DNA of 7,021 bases from JACCQS01 sp050999295 (GTDB taxonomy: Bacteria; Actinomycetota; Actinomycetes; Mycobacteriales; Geodermatophilaceae). Shown here one piece after another: positions 1-5,581 of the stretch. The stretch spans positions 1-7,021 of the forward strand of contig JBPCPI010000207.1 in the NCBI GenBank assembly GCA_050999295.1, read 5' to 3'. Within the stretch, counting starts at the first letter, position 1. Every line of letters starts with the position of its first letter. A model generated the notes under the pieces. The model was not told where the DNA came from, did not search any database, and was given only the letters and a program-made list of their open reading frames with translations. The position numbers and the translations under genes were made by a program.

Positions 1-367
1 CAGTCCGCCCGGCGCCGGCCTCGCGGATCGTCCGCTCCAGAAGAGTGGTCTTTCCCGAACCCGGAGAACTCATGAGGTTGATGGCCACGATCCGGTGCTC
101 GGCGAGCCAGTTGCGGTTGTGCTCGGCAAGCGCGTCGTTCTTGGCGAGAAGTTCCTGCTCGATGGCGATCGTCCTGGTCGCAGCGCGTACGGGCGGATGA
201 TCGTGGTCGTGCAGGTGGTCGTGCGGGTGATCGTGGTTGTGTGGGTGACCATGGTCATGCGGCTGGTGGCCCAGGTCGTGCGGATGGTCATGATGATCTA
301 CTGCGGTCGTCCCGGGCGTCCGGACTCGGACGCCGGCGGGATCCCCACAGCCACAGGTGACGCACAT
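1..367 (-). CDS. hypB: HypB, hydrogenase nickel-incorporation GTPase (N-terminal 122 residues, cut by window edge)
   Basis: HypB is a cytoplasmic GTPase that, with HypA, delivers nickel to the large subunit of [NiFe] hydrogenases; in some bacteria the pair also serves urease. Seen directly: residues 1-8 read MCVTCGCG, the Cys-rich high-affinity nickel site of HypB. A His-rich segment follows, with 16 His in residues 25-57 alternating mostly with Asp and Pro. After a helical linker comes the start of the G domain with the P-loop SSPGSGKTT at residues 100-108. The C-terminal GTPase motifs and the metal site of the G domain lie beyond base 1. The ATG (367-365) directly follows the hypA TAG stop, with GGAGG (380-376) eight bases upstream inside hypA, so the two are almost certainly co-translated. 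Identity is very secure; activity cannot be judged from a fragment. Confidence 0.96.
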   Translation of the reverse strand, partial: MCVTCGCGDPAGVRVRTPGTTAVDHHDHPHDLGHQPHDHGHPHNHDHPHDHLHDHDHPPVRAATRTIAIEQELLAKNDALAEHNRNWLAEHRIVAINLMSSPGSGKTTLLERTIREAGAGRT

Positions 368-697
368 CTAGACAACCTCCACAGACTTAACGGCCAGCTC
401 GGCTCCTGCCACCAACTCCACGTCGGCGCTTCCGCAGGGGCACAGCAGGATCAGGTCACGCAGTTCGAAATCTTCGCCGCATGTTCGGCACTGCCCACGG
501 CCCAGCGGTTCGTCGATCTCCAGCACGGCCCCGGCCAGCGGCGTGTCAGCGGTGACGAGCTCGAAGCAGAACCGTACCGAGTCCGGCACGATCCCGGACA
601 GCTTGCCGATCTGCAAAGAGACCTTGGCCACCTGATCACCGCCGGTCCGCCGGGTGACGACGTCGACGACGCTTTGCGTGATGGAGAGCTCGTGCAC
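368..697 (-). CDS. hypA: HypA, hydrogenase/urease nickel metallochaperone
   Basis: HypA is a small cytoplasmic nickel chaperone with a structural zinc site. It partners HypB in loading nickel into [NiFe] hydrogenase. The product is 109 residues, normal for the family. I chose the GTG start at 697 because it gives the N-terminus MHELSITQS; Met1, His2 and Glu3 form the conserved nickel site, which a longer N-terminus would bury. AGGGG at 709-705, seven bases upstream, supports this start. An ATG at 712 would add five residues (MRGRR). The zinc site is visible as Cys70-X2-Cys73 and Cys86-Pro-Cys88 (LLCPCGS). The second pair is C-X-C, whereas E. coli HypA has C-X2-C. From memory, other actinobacterial HypA proteins share the CPCGS form, but I could not check this. 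The gene abuts hypB with no gap. Confidence 0.96.
   Translation of the reverse strand: MHELSITQSVVDVVTRRTGGDQVAKVSLQIGKLSGIVPDSVRFCFELVTADTPLAGAVLEIDEPLGRGQCRTCGEDFELRDLILLCPCGSADVELVAGAELAVKSVEVV
376..380 (-). promoter_or_regulatory. Shine-Dalgarno site of hypB, inside the hypA 3' end
   Basis: GGAGG on the minus strand lies eight bases upstream of the hypB ATG and within the last codons of hypA. It is one of the clearest ribosome binding sites in the window. It fixes the hypB start at the Met of MCVTCGCG and suggests hypB is not purely dependent on reinitiation. Confidence 0.75.
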
Positions 698-704
698 GCG
701 CCTG

Positions 705-709
705 CCCCT
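705..709 (-). promoter_or_regulatory. Shine-Dalgarno site deciding the GTG start of hypA
   Basis: AGGGG on the minus strand sits seven bases upstream of the GTG at 697. It lies downstream of the alternative ATG at 712, so it can serve only the GTG. Together with the invariant MHE N-terminus of HypA this favours the shorter protein. Confidence 0.6.
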
Positions 710-715
710 CATGGA

Positions 716-729
716 CGGTCCCCCGACCG
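716..729 (-). other. Short hairpin in the hypA leader
   Basis: CGGTC and GACCG form a perfect 5-bp inverted repeat around a four-base loop, 19-32 bases upstream of the hypA GTG. In the transcript this would be a small GC-rich stem just before the ribosome binding site. No U-tract follows, so it is not a standard terminator. In DNA this GC-rich such a stem can arise by chance, and no known regulatory element was recognised. Confidence 0.25.
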
Positions 730-741
730 GGGAGAGTTAGC

Positions 742-770
742 ACGCTAGGCGGCCGACGCCGGGATCACAA
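742..770 (-). promoter_or_regulatory. Possible weak sigma-70-type promoter for hypAB
   Basis: On the minus strand TTGTGA (770-765) and TAGCGT (747-742) are separated by exactly 17 bases. The first matches the -35 consensus at four of six positions and the second matches the -10 at three of six. The spacer is the only non-coding DNA before hypA, so a promoter here is plausible. The match is poor and the call rests mostly on position. hypAB could instead be transcribed from the arg operon or from an alternative-sigma promoter I cannot recognise. Confidence 0.2.
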
Positions 771-784
771 CGCACCCTCCGGCG
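757..784 (-). terminator. Possible U-less hairpin terminator after the glycosylase gene
   Basis: CCGGCG (779-784) and CGCCGG (757-762) are a perfect 6-bp inverted repeat with a 16-base loop, 43 bases past the glycosylase stop codon. It could end the arg-glycosylase transcript, as actinobacteria often use hairpins without a U-tract. The stem is short, the loop is long and no T-run follows. It also overlaps the weak promoter-like -35. Treat it as a candidate only. Confidence 0.18.
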
Positions 785-826
785 CATCGCTGCTTGGTCG
801 AGGCCGGACGGCATGCAGCCTTTCTC

Positions 827-1417
827 TCACCGACCGCGGCTCACGCTCGGCTCTCCCACCAGCCAGAATCGCCACGGTAGTGCGGTGGCCTTGGTGATAC
901 CGATTCTCGGCCCGCTGTCGACCTGTGAGCTGGGCGGGATCGACGGGTCCACTGCCAAAGACACTGGCGAGCGGGGGTCGAGCAGGAATGCGCCGTTGGC
1001 GGCGCCGGTGATGCCGAGGGCCTGGGTGAGCCGAGCGGGGCCCCGGGCGAGGTCGACGTCGCGTCGGGCCGTGGCGCGGCGACGACGGGCAAGCTCGAGC
1101 CCCTCGACGATCCCTCCGGCACGCAAGAGGACCGCCTCACCGTCCCCCGGCCGCGCACAGACCACGTTCGCACACCAGTGCATCCCATAGCTGAAGTAGA
1201 CGTAGAGGGTTCCCGCGGGCCCGAACATGACCTCGTTGCGCGGGGTTCGCCCACGATGGGTGTGCGCGGCGGGGTCCGAGCCGTCACCGCTGTAGGCCTC
1301 GACCTCGGTGATCCGTACGGCGACCGTGCCCTGTGCGGACGTGTGACTGAGCACGGCGCCGAGCAGGTGCGGTGCGGCGGTCAGCGCGCGGCCGGACAGC
1401 TGCTCTGCGAGGTCCAC
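827..1417 (-). CDS. mpg: 3-methyladenine DNA glycosylase (AAG/MPG family)
   Basis: This enzyme removes alkylated purines such as 3-methyladenine from DNA by base flipping and N-glycosidic cleavage, starting base-excision repair. The product is 196 residues, normal for a bacterial member of the family of human AAG. Visible by comparison with human AAG: the catalytic Glu in EVEAY (Glu40, with Tyr42), His52 in DPAAH, the TPRNEVMF segment, and YVYFSYGM, whose last Tyr (Tyr77) matches the DNA-intercalating tyrosine. VLLRA (Arg99), GPARLTQALGI and the C-terminal GPRIGI...PWRFW blocks are also present. No key residue is missing. The start is a GTG nine bases after the argH stop with no visible Shine-Dalgarno sequence, which suggests reinitiation by ribosomes leaving argH. 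The family and DNA-repair role are secure; the exact substrate range is not readable from sequence. Confidence 0.95.
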   Translation of the reverse strand: MDLAEQLSGRALTAAPHLLGAVLSHTSAQGTVAVRITEVEAYSGDGSDPAAHTHRGRTPRNEVMFGPAGTLYVYFSYGMHWCANVVCARPGDGEAVLLRAGGIVEGLELARRRRATARRDVDLARGPARLTQALGITGAANGAFLLDPRSPVSLAVDPSIPPSSQVDSGPRIGITKATALPWRFWLVGEPSVSRGR

Positions 1418-1426
1418 GGCGAGGGA

Positions 1427-2860
1427 TCAGCGGGGGCGCAGCGGTTGACGGCTCCAGCTCTGATGCGCCTGGGTGAGCTCGGTCAGGGCCTGGATCTGTT
1501 CGACCACGCGGATCGGCGCGGTTCCCCCGGTGGCCGATCTGGCCTGCAGCGCCCACTGCACGGTGAGTACGTTTCGTACGTCGGGCGTCAGCCGGGCATC
1601 GACGCCGGCCAGCGCCTCGTCGGAGAGCTCCCAGAGCTCGACCCCATCCGCGCTCGCTCGGCGAACCAACGCGCCGCTCACCTCGTGCGCGTCGCGGAAG
1701 GGCACCCCGCCGCGCACCAGCCAGTCCGCGACCTCGGTGGCCAGTGCGTGCCCGGTCGGGGTCGACTGGGCCAGCCGTGTCTCGTCCACTCGCATCGTGG
1801 CGATCATTCCGGCCATCGCCGGAAGCAGCATCATCAGCTGCTCCACGGTGTCGAAGACCGGCTCTTTGTCCTCCTGCAGATCGCGGTCATAGGCCAGCGG
1901 GAGAGCTTTAAGCGTGGCCAGCAGACCGGTGAGATGGCCGATGAAACGGCCGGACTTCCCCCGGGCGAGCTCGGCGATGTCCGGGTTCTTCTTCTGCGGC
2001 AGAATCGAGGAACCGGTGGCGAATGCATCGTCGAGCTCGACCCAGCCGAACTCGGTGGTCGTCCAGAGAATGACCTCCTCCCCCAGCCGGGACAGATGCA
2101 CGCCCAGCAGCGCGGTGACGAACAGGAATTCCGCGGCGAAATCCCGGTCGGAGACGGCGTCCAGCGAGTTCGTGGCGGCGGAGTCGAAGCCGAGTTCGGC
2201 GGCGACCGCTTCCGGGTCGAGTGGCAACGACGAGCCGGCCAGCGCCCCAGCCCCCAACGGACTGATCGCCGCCCGCTTGTCCCAGTCGGCGAAGCGTTCG
2301 ACGTCGCGGGCCAGCGCATGCACGTGGGCAAGCAACTGATGGGCGAACAGGATCGGCTGAGCGTGCTGCAGATGGGTCAATCCCGGCGCCGGTGCCTCCC
2401 GGTGCTCGTCAGCCTTGCCGATCAACGCGGTCTCCAGTTCGGTGACAGCACCGACGAGCAGACGGACGTGGTCGCGCAGATAGAGCCGCAGGTCGGTAGC
2501 GATCTGGTCGTTGCGGCTCCGTCCGGCGCGCAGTTTCCCGCCGAGTGACCCGAGCCGCTCCATCAAGCCTCGTTCCAGAGCGGCGTGCACGTCCTCGTCA
2601 TCGGCGCTGGGGTTGAAACTCCCGTCCTGTACGGCGACGTCGAGGTCGGCCAGCGCGCCGAGCATCCGCGCGAGTTCCTCGTCGGTCAGCAGCTCGGCCT
2701 GCTGAAGAACCCGGGCATGCGCCTTGGAGGCGAGCAGATCGTAGGGAGCGAGCCGCCAGTCGAAGTGCACCGAGCTGGAGAGTCTGGCCAGGGCATCGGC
2801 CGGACCCGTGCTGAAACGTCCGCCCCACAAGCGGGAGGCGGCAGCCGACCCGATCCTCAC
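1427..2860 (-). CDS. argH: Argininosuccinate lyase
   Basis: ArgH catalyses the last step of arginine synthesis, splitting argininosuccinate into arginine and fumarate in the cytoplasm. The protein is 477 residues, close to the usual 460-480. Seen: the N-terminal LWGGRF motif (11-16), SRNDQ (115-119), THLQHAQP with the catalytic His at 163, and the fumarase/aspartase-superfamily signature GSSILPQKKNPD (283-294). The signature carries the mobile-loop catalytic Ser and has Leu where many members have Met. The YDRDLQEDKEP block follows. The GTG start (2860) overlaps the argG stop in a 4-nt GTGA. Its Shine-Dalgarno is weak (GGCAGG nine bases upstream), so translation probably depends on coupling to argG. 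The few residues before LWGGRF vary among relatives, so the start is likely but less certain than the identity. Confidence 0.97.
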   Translation of the reverse strand: MRIGSAAASRLWGGRFSTGPADALARLSSSVHFDWRLAPYDLLASKAHARVLQQAELLTDEELARMLGALADLDVAVQDGSFNPSADDEDVHAALERGLMERLGSLGGKLRAGRSRNDQIATDLRLYLRDHVRLLVGAVTELETALIGKADEHREAPAPGLTHLQHAQPILFAHQLLAHVHALARDVERFADWDKRAAISPLGAGALAGSSLPLDPEAVAAELGFDSAATNSLDAVSDRDFAAEFLFVTALLGVHLSRLGEEVILWTTTEFGWVELDDAFATGSSILPQKKNPDIAELARGKSGRFIGHLTGLLATLKALPLAYDRDLQEDKEPVFDTVEQLMMLLPAMAGMIATMRVDETRLAQSTPTGHALATEVADWLVRGGVPFRDAHEVSGALVRRASADGVELWELSDEALAGVDARLTPDVRNVLTVQWALQARSATGGTAPIRVVEQIQALTELTQAHQSWSRQPLRPR

Positions 2861-4083
2861 CCCGGGGAGCCTGCCAGACGTTGATCGCGGGCGGCTGCGA
2901 GCTTGCTGGGCAAGCCCCAGAGCTCGACGAAGCCCTTGGCCAGCCCCTGATCGAAGGTGTCGTCGGAGTCGTAGGTGGCCAGACCGAAGTCATACAGCGA
3001 TGCCGCACTGCGCCGACCGGTCGGGACCGCCCGACCGGCGTGCAAGGTCATCCGCACCTCGCCGGTCACCGAACGGCTGGCCTCGGCCAGGAACGCGTCG
3101 AGCGCCGACTTGAGCGGGGAGAACCACAGGCCGTCGTAGACGAGTTCGGCCCAGCGCTGTCCCACCTGACGTTTGAACCGGGCGAGGTCGCGCTCGACTG
3201 TGACGCTCTCGAGTTCCTGGTGCGCGGTGATCAGGGCGATCGCACCGGGCGCCTCGTACACCTCGCGGCTCTTGATCCCGACCAAGCGGTCCTCGACCAT
3301 GTCCAGCCGCCCGACGCCCTGCGCACCGGCCCGCTCGTTGAGGATCTCGATCGCTCTGAGCACCGTGACCCGCTCCCCATCGACCGACGTGGGGATGCCC
3401 TCGGTGAACCCGATGACCACCTCGTCCGGCTCGCGCGGGGTTGCCGGGTCCTGGGTGTATTCGTAGAGGTCCTCGATCGGTGCGTTCCAGATGTCCTCGA
3501 GGAAGCCGGTCTCCACCGCGCGACCCCAGAGATTCTGATCGATCGAGTACGGCGACTTCCTCGTCACGTCGATCGGCAGGGACTTCTCCTCGGCGAAGGC
3601 GATCGCCTTGTCCCGCGTCATGCCCGAGTCGCGGACCGGGGCGAGGACCTTCATGTACGGGGCGAGCGCTGCGATCCCGACCTCGAAGCGGACCTGGTCG
3701 TTGCCCTTGCCGGTGCAGCCGTGCGCGACGGTGTTAGCCCCGTACGTCTGGGCCGCCATAACCAGTGCCTTGGCGATGACCGGGCGCGAAAGCGCGGATA
3801 CCAGCGGGTAGCGGTCCATGTAGAGGGCATTGGCGCGCAGGGCCGGCCCGCAGTACTCGCTGGCGAACTCCGACTTGAGGTCGACGACGACGGACTCGAC
3901 GGCGCCGCAGGCCAGGGCACGCTGCCGGATGACCTCGAGGTCCTCGCCGTTCTGACCTACGTCGCAGGCGACGGCCACGACGTCGGCTCCGGTGCCCTGG
4001 GCTATCCAGCCGATGGCCACCGAGGTGTCCAGGCCACCCGAGTAGGCCAGAACGACGCGCTCGTGCGTTGGGGAAGATGTCAT
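2857..4083 (-). CDS. argG: Argininosuccinate synthase
   Basis: ArgG joins citrulline and aspartate using ATP to form argininosuccinate, the seventh step of arginine synthesis. The protein is 408 residues, as expected for the typical bacterial type of about 400. It shows the PP-loop nucleotide-binding motif AYSGGLDTSV (13-22), the citrulline/aspartate-site block GCTGKGNDQVRFE (122-134), and KSPYSIDQNLWGR (176-188). The conserved synthetase domain follows. The ATG overlaps the argR stop in a 4-nt ATGA. An AAGGAG element lies 11 bases upstream within argR, and a second identical copy sits 18 bases further up because of a tandem duplication there. The C-terminus extends into the argH start as a GTGA overlap. 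Identity is very secure. Confidence 0.98.
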   Translation of the reverse strand: MTSSPTHERVVLAYSGGLDTSVAIGWIAQGTGADVVAVACDVGQNGEDLEVIRQRALACGAVESVVVDLKSEFASEYCGPALRANALYMDRYPLVSALSRPVIAKALVMAAQTYGANTVAHGCTGKGNDQVRFEVGIAALAPYMKVLAPVRDSGMTRDKAIAFAEEKSLPIDVTRKSPYSIDQNLWGRAVETGFLEDIWNAPIEDLYEYTQDPATPREPDEVVIGFTEGIPTSVDGERVTVLRAIEILNERAGAQGVGRLDMVEDRLVGIKSREVYEAPGAIALITAHQELESVTVERDLARFKRQVGQRWAELVYDGLWFSPLKSALDAFLAEASRSVTGEVRMTLHAGRAVPTGRRSAASLYDFGLATYDSDDTFDQGLAKGFVELWGLPSKLAAARDQRLAGSPG

Positions 4084-4649
4084 GGGGTGCTGTGCTCCTT
4101 GCTTGTCGGTGACTCCTTGCTTGTCGGTGACTTGGGATGTGCGGGAGCGCCGCGGCCTCGTACGGCAAGTGCGCTCAGTTCAACAGCCAGTGCCTGACCG
4201 CCGTCGGGCTCGCGGGTAATCACCAAGACCGTGTCGTCGCCGGCGATCGTGCCGATGGTCGCCGGGAGGCCGGCCTTGTCCAGCGCCGAGGCGAGGAACT
4301 GCGCGGCTCCCGGGGGGGTTCGGACGACGACCAGGTTCGCGCTGGCCTCGACCCCGGTGAGCAGGTCGCCTAGCCGGGAGACGAGGGCGTCCGGCGGCCG
4401 CTGGGCTGGGCGCATCGGGGAGCCGCCCTCCTGCGGTAGGGCGTATACGGCGGGTTCGCCGTCCACACCGCGAAGTTTGACGGCGCCGAGTTCATCGAGG
4501 TCCCGCGACAGTGTCGCCTGGGTCACCGCGACGCCGCGGGCCTCGAGTGCCGCCGCGAGCTCGTTCTGGGAATGGATCGTGCCCTTGTCGATCAGTTCGA
4601 CGATGCGCGCGTGCCGGGCGCTGCGGGTCAACGGAGCCGTCATTGTCAT
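4080..4649 (-). CDS. argR: Arginine repressor ArgR with a repeat-containing C-terminal tail
   Basis: ArgR is the arginine-responsive DNA-binding regulator of arginine synthesis, usually hexameric. The protein is 189 residues, longer than the 150-170 common in the family. The N-terminal winged helix is seen at about 10-72, with SQNELAAALEARG, VTQATLSRDL (42-51) and ELGAVK. The C-terminal oligomerisation/arginine-binding domain carries GTIAGDDT (133-140), whose acidic pair is the conserved arginine-contact site. After about residue 163 the protein runs into a Pro/Ser/Thr/Lys-rich tail with no family counterpart I recognise, including SPTSKE twice in tandem. The ATG overlaps the argF stop (ATGA). 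A second in-frame ATG two codons on could also serve. Lying inside the operon, ArgR would be expected to repress its own expression through an operator upstream of the operon, outside this window. Confidence 0.96.
   Translation of the reverse strand: MTMTAPLTRSARHARIVELIDKGTIHSQNELAAALEARGVAVTQATLSRDLDELGAVKLRGVDGEPAVYALPQEGGSPMRPAQRPPDALVSRLGDLLTGVEASANLVVVRTPPGAAQFLASALDKAGLPATIGTIAGDDTVLVITREPDGGQALAVELSALAVRGRGAPAHPKSPTSKESPTSKEHSTP
4095..4100 (-). promoter_or_regulatory. Shine-Dalgarno site of argG, proximal copy
   Basis: AAGGAG on the minus strand, 11 bases before the argG ATG, is a near-perfect anti-16S match at a slightly long spacing. The upstream copy (4118-4113) is too far away for direct initiation but could act as a ribosome standby site. 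Confidence 0.65.
4095..4130. repeat. Perfect 18-bp tandem duplication at the end of argR, duplicating the argG ribosome binding site
   Basis: Bases 4095-4112 and 4113-4130 are identical and adjacent. Read on the minus strand each copy encodes SPTSKE in the argR frame, and each ends in AAGGAG. Being a multiple of three, the duplication leaves argR in frame. The proximal AAGGAG (4100-4095) is 11 bases from the argG ATG and the distal one (4118-4113) is 29 bases away. The repeat is obvious in the sequence; its effect on translation is inference. Confidence 0.97.
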
Positions 4650-5581
4650 CCGTCCGACTCTCGCTGGAGCAGCCAGACCAGCAGCGCTTTCTGGGCGTGC
4701 AGTCGATTCTCGGCCTCGTCCCAGACCGCGCTGTGCGGACCGTCGATGACCTCAGCGGCGATCTCCTTGCCCCGGTATGCGGGCAGGCAGTGCAGCACGA
4801 CCGCGTCGGTCGCCGCCCGGGCTAGCGCGGCGCCGTCGATGGCGTAGGGCGTGAAGGGGGTTGCCCGATCGCTACCCTGCCCCTCCTGGCCCATCGATAC
4901 CCAGGTGTCGGTCGCCAGCACATCGGAACCGTCCGCGGCCGCCGCCGGGTCGGCGGTCCAGAGCACCGAACCGCCGGTGTCGGTGGCCAGCCGCCGGGCC
5001 TGGTCCAGGATCGCCGGGTCGGGCTGGTAGCCCTCCGGGGAGCCGATCCTGACCTGCATTCCGGCCAGCGCCCCGCCGAGCAGGTAGGAGTGGGCCATGT
5101 TGTTGGCGCCGTCGCCGAGGTAGGTCAGGGTCAGCCCGGCCAGCGCGCCGCGGCGTTCTGCGACGGTCTGCAGGTCGGCCAGGACCTGGCAGGGGTGGAA
5201 CTCGTCGGTCAGCGCATTGATCACGGGAACCCGGCTGATTGCGGCCATTGCCTCGATCCGTTCCTGGCCGAAGGTTCGCCAGACGATCGCCGCGCACTGC
5301 CGATCCAGGACCCGGGCGGTGTCCTCGATCGGCTCGCCACGGCCGAGCTGGCTGTTCTGGGCGTCGATGACCAGCGGATAGCCGCCGAGCTCGGCGATCG
5401 CGATCGAAAAGGACACCCGGGTACGGGTCGATGGCTTGTCGAACAGCAGTGCGACTGTCCGTGGACCCTCCAGCGGTCTGGGACCCGCCGGGCGCTTGCT
5501 CTTCAGTTCCGCTGCCAGAGCAAGGATCTGTGCCTGCTCGTTCGAGCTCAGGTCGTCGTCACGCAGAAAATGCCGGGTCAT
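4646..5581 (-). CDS. argF: Ornithine carbamoyltransferase (anabolic)
   Basis: ArgF transfers the carbamoyl group from carbamoyl phosphate to ornithine, giving citrulline in the cytoplasm. The protein is 311 residues, normal for the trimeric enzyme. Motifs seen: the carbamoyl-phosphate-binding STRTR (51-55), WRTFGQE (101-107), the HPCQ motif (129-132), DGANNMAHS (158-165), the ornithine-binding DTWVSMGQE (225-233) and HCLPAYRG with its catalytic Cys (264-271). All key residues are present. The setting between argD and argR in a biosynthetic operon argues for the anabolic role rather than catabolic ArcB. The ATG overlaps the argD stop (ATGA), with GGAAG six bases upstream as a modest ribosome binding site. 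The stop overlaps the argR start. Confidence 0.98.
   Translation of the reverse strand: MTRHFLRDDDLSSNEQAQILALAAELKSKRPAGPRPLEGPRTVALLFDKPSTRTRVSFSIAIAELGGYPLVIDAQNSQLGRGEPIEDTARVLDRQCAAIVWRTFGQERIEAMAAISRVPVINALTDEFHPCQVLADLQTVAERRGALAGLTLTYLGDGANNMAHSYLLGGALAGMQVRIGSPEGYQPDPAILDQARRLATDTGGSVLWTADPAAAADGSDVLATDTWVSMGQEGQGSDRATPFTPYAIDGAALARAATDAVVLHCLPAYRGKEIAAEVIDGPHSAVWDEAENRLHAQKALLVWLLQRESDG

Noticed and set aside
95..748. 217-codon plus-strand frame with a Val/Met-rich stretch resembling a membrane segment
   Set aside because: The hydrophobic stretch is simply the complement of the His codons of hypB; hypA and hypB on the other strand are secure.
698..826. Possible ARG-box operator or riboswitch in the spacer before hypA
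   Set aside because: I found no AT-rich ARG-box palindrome and no recognisable riboswitch architecture; the arg operator is expected upstream of the operon, outside the window.
1178..2548. 456-codon open frame on the plus strand
   Set aside because: It is antisense to argH and the glycosylase gene, has no recognisable domain, and is the kind of open frame high-GC third-position bias creates opposite real genes.
2881..4197. 438-codon open frame on the plus strand
   Set aside because: It lies antisense to argG and the end of argR. The argG frame has unambiguous motifs, while this one is Arg/Gly/Asp-rich shadow sequence.
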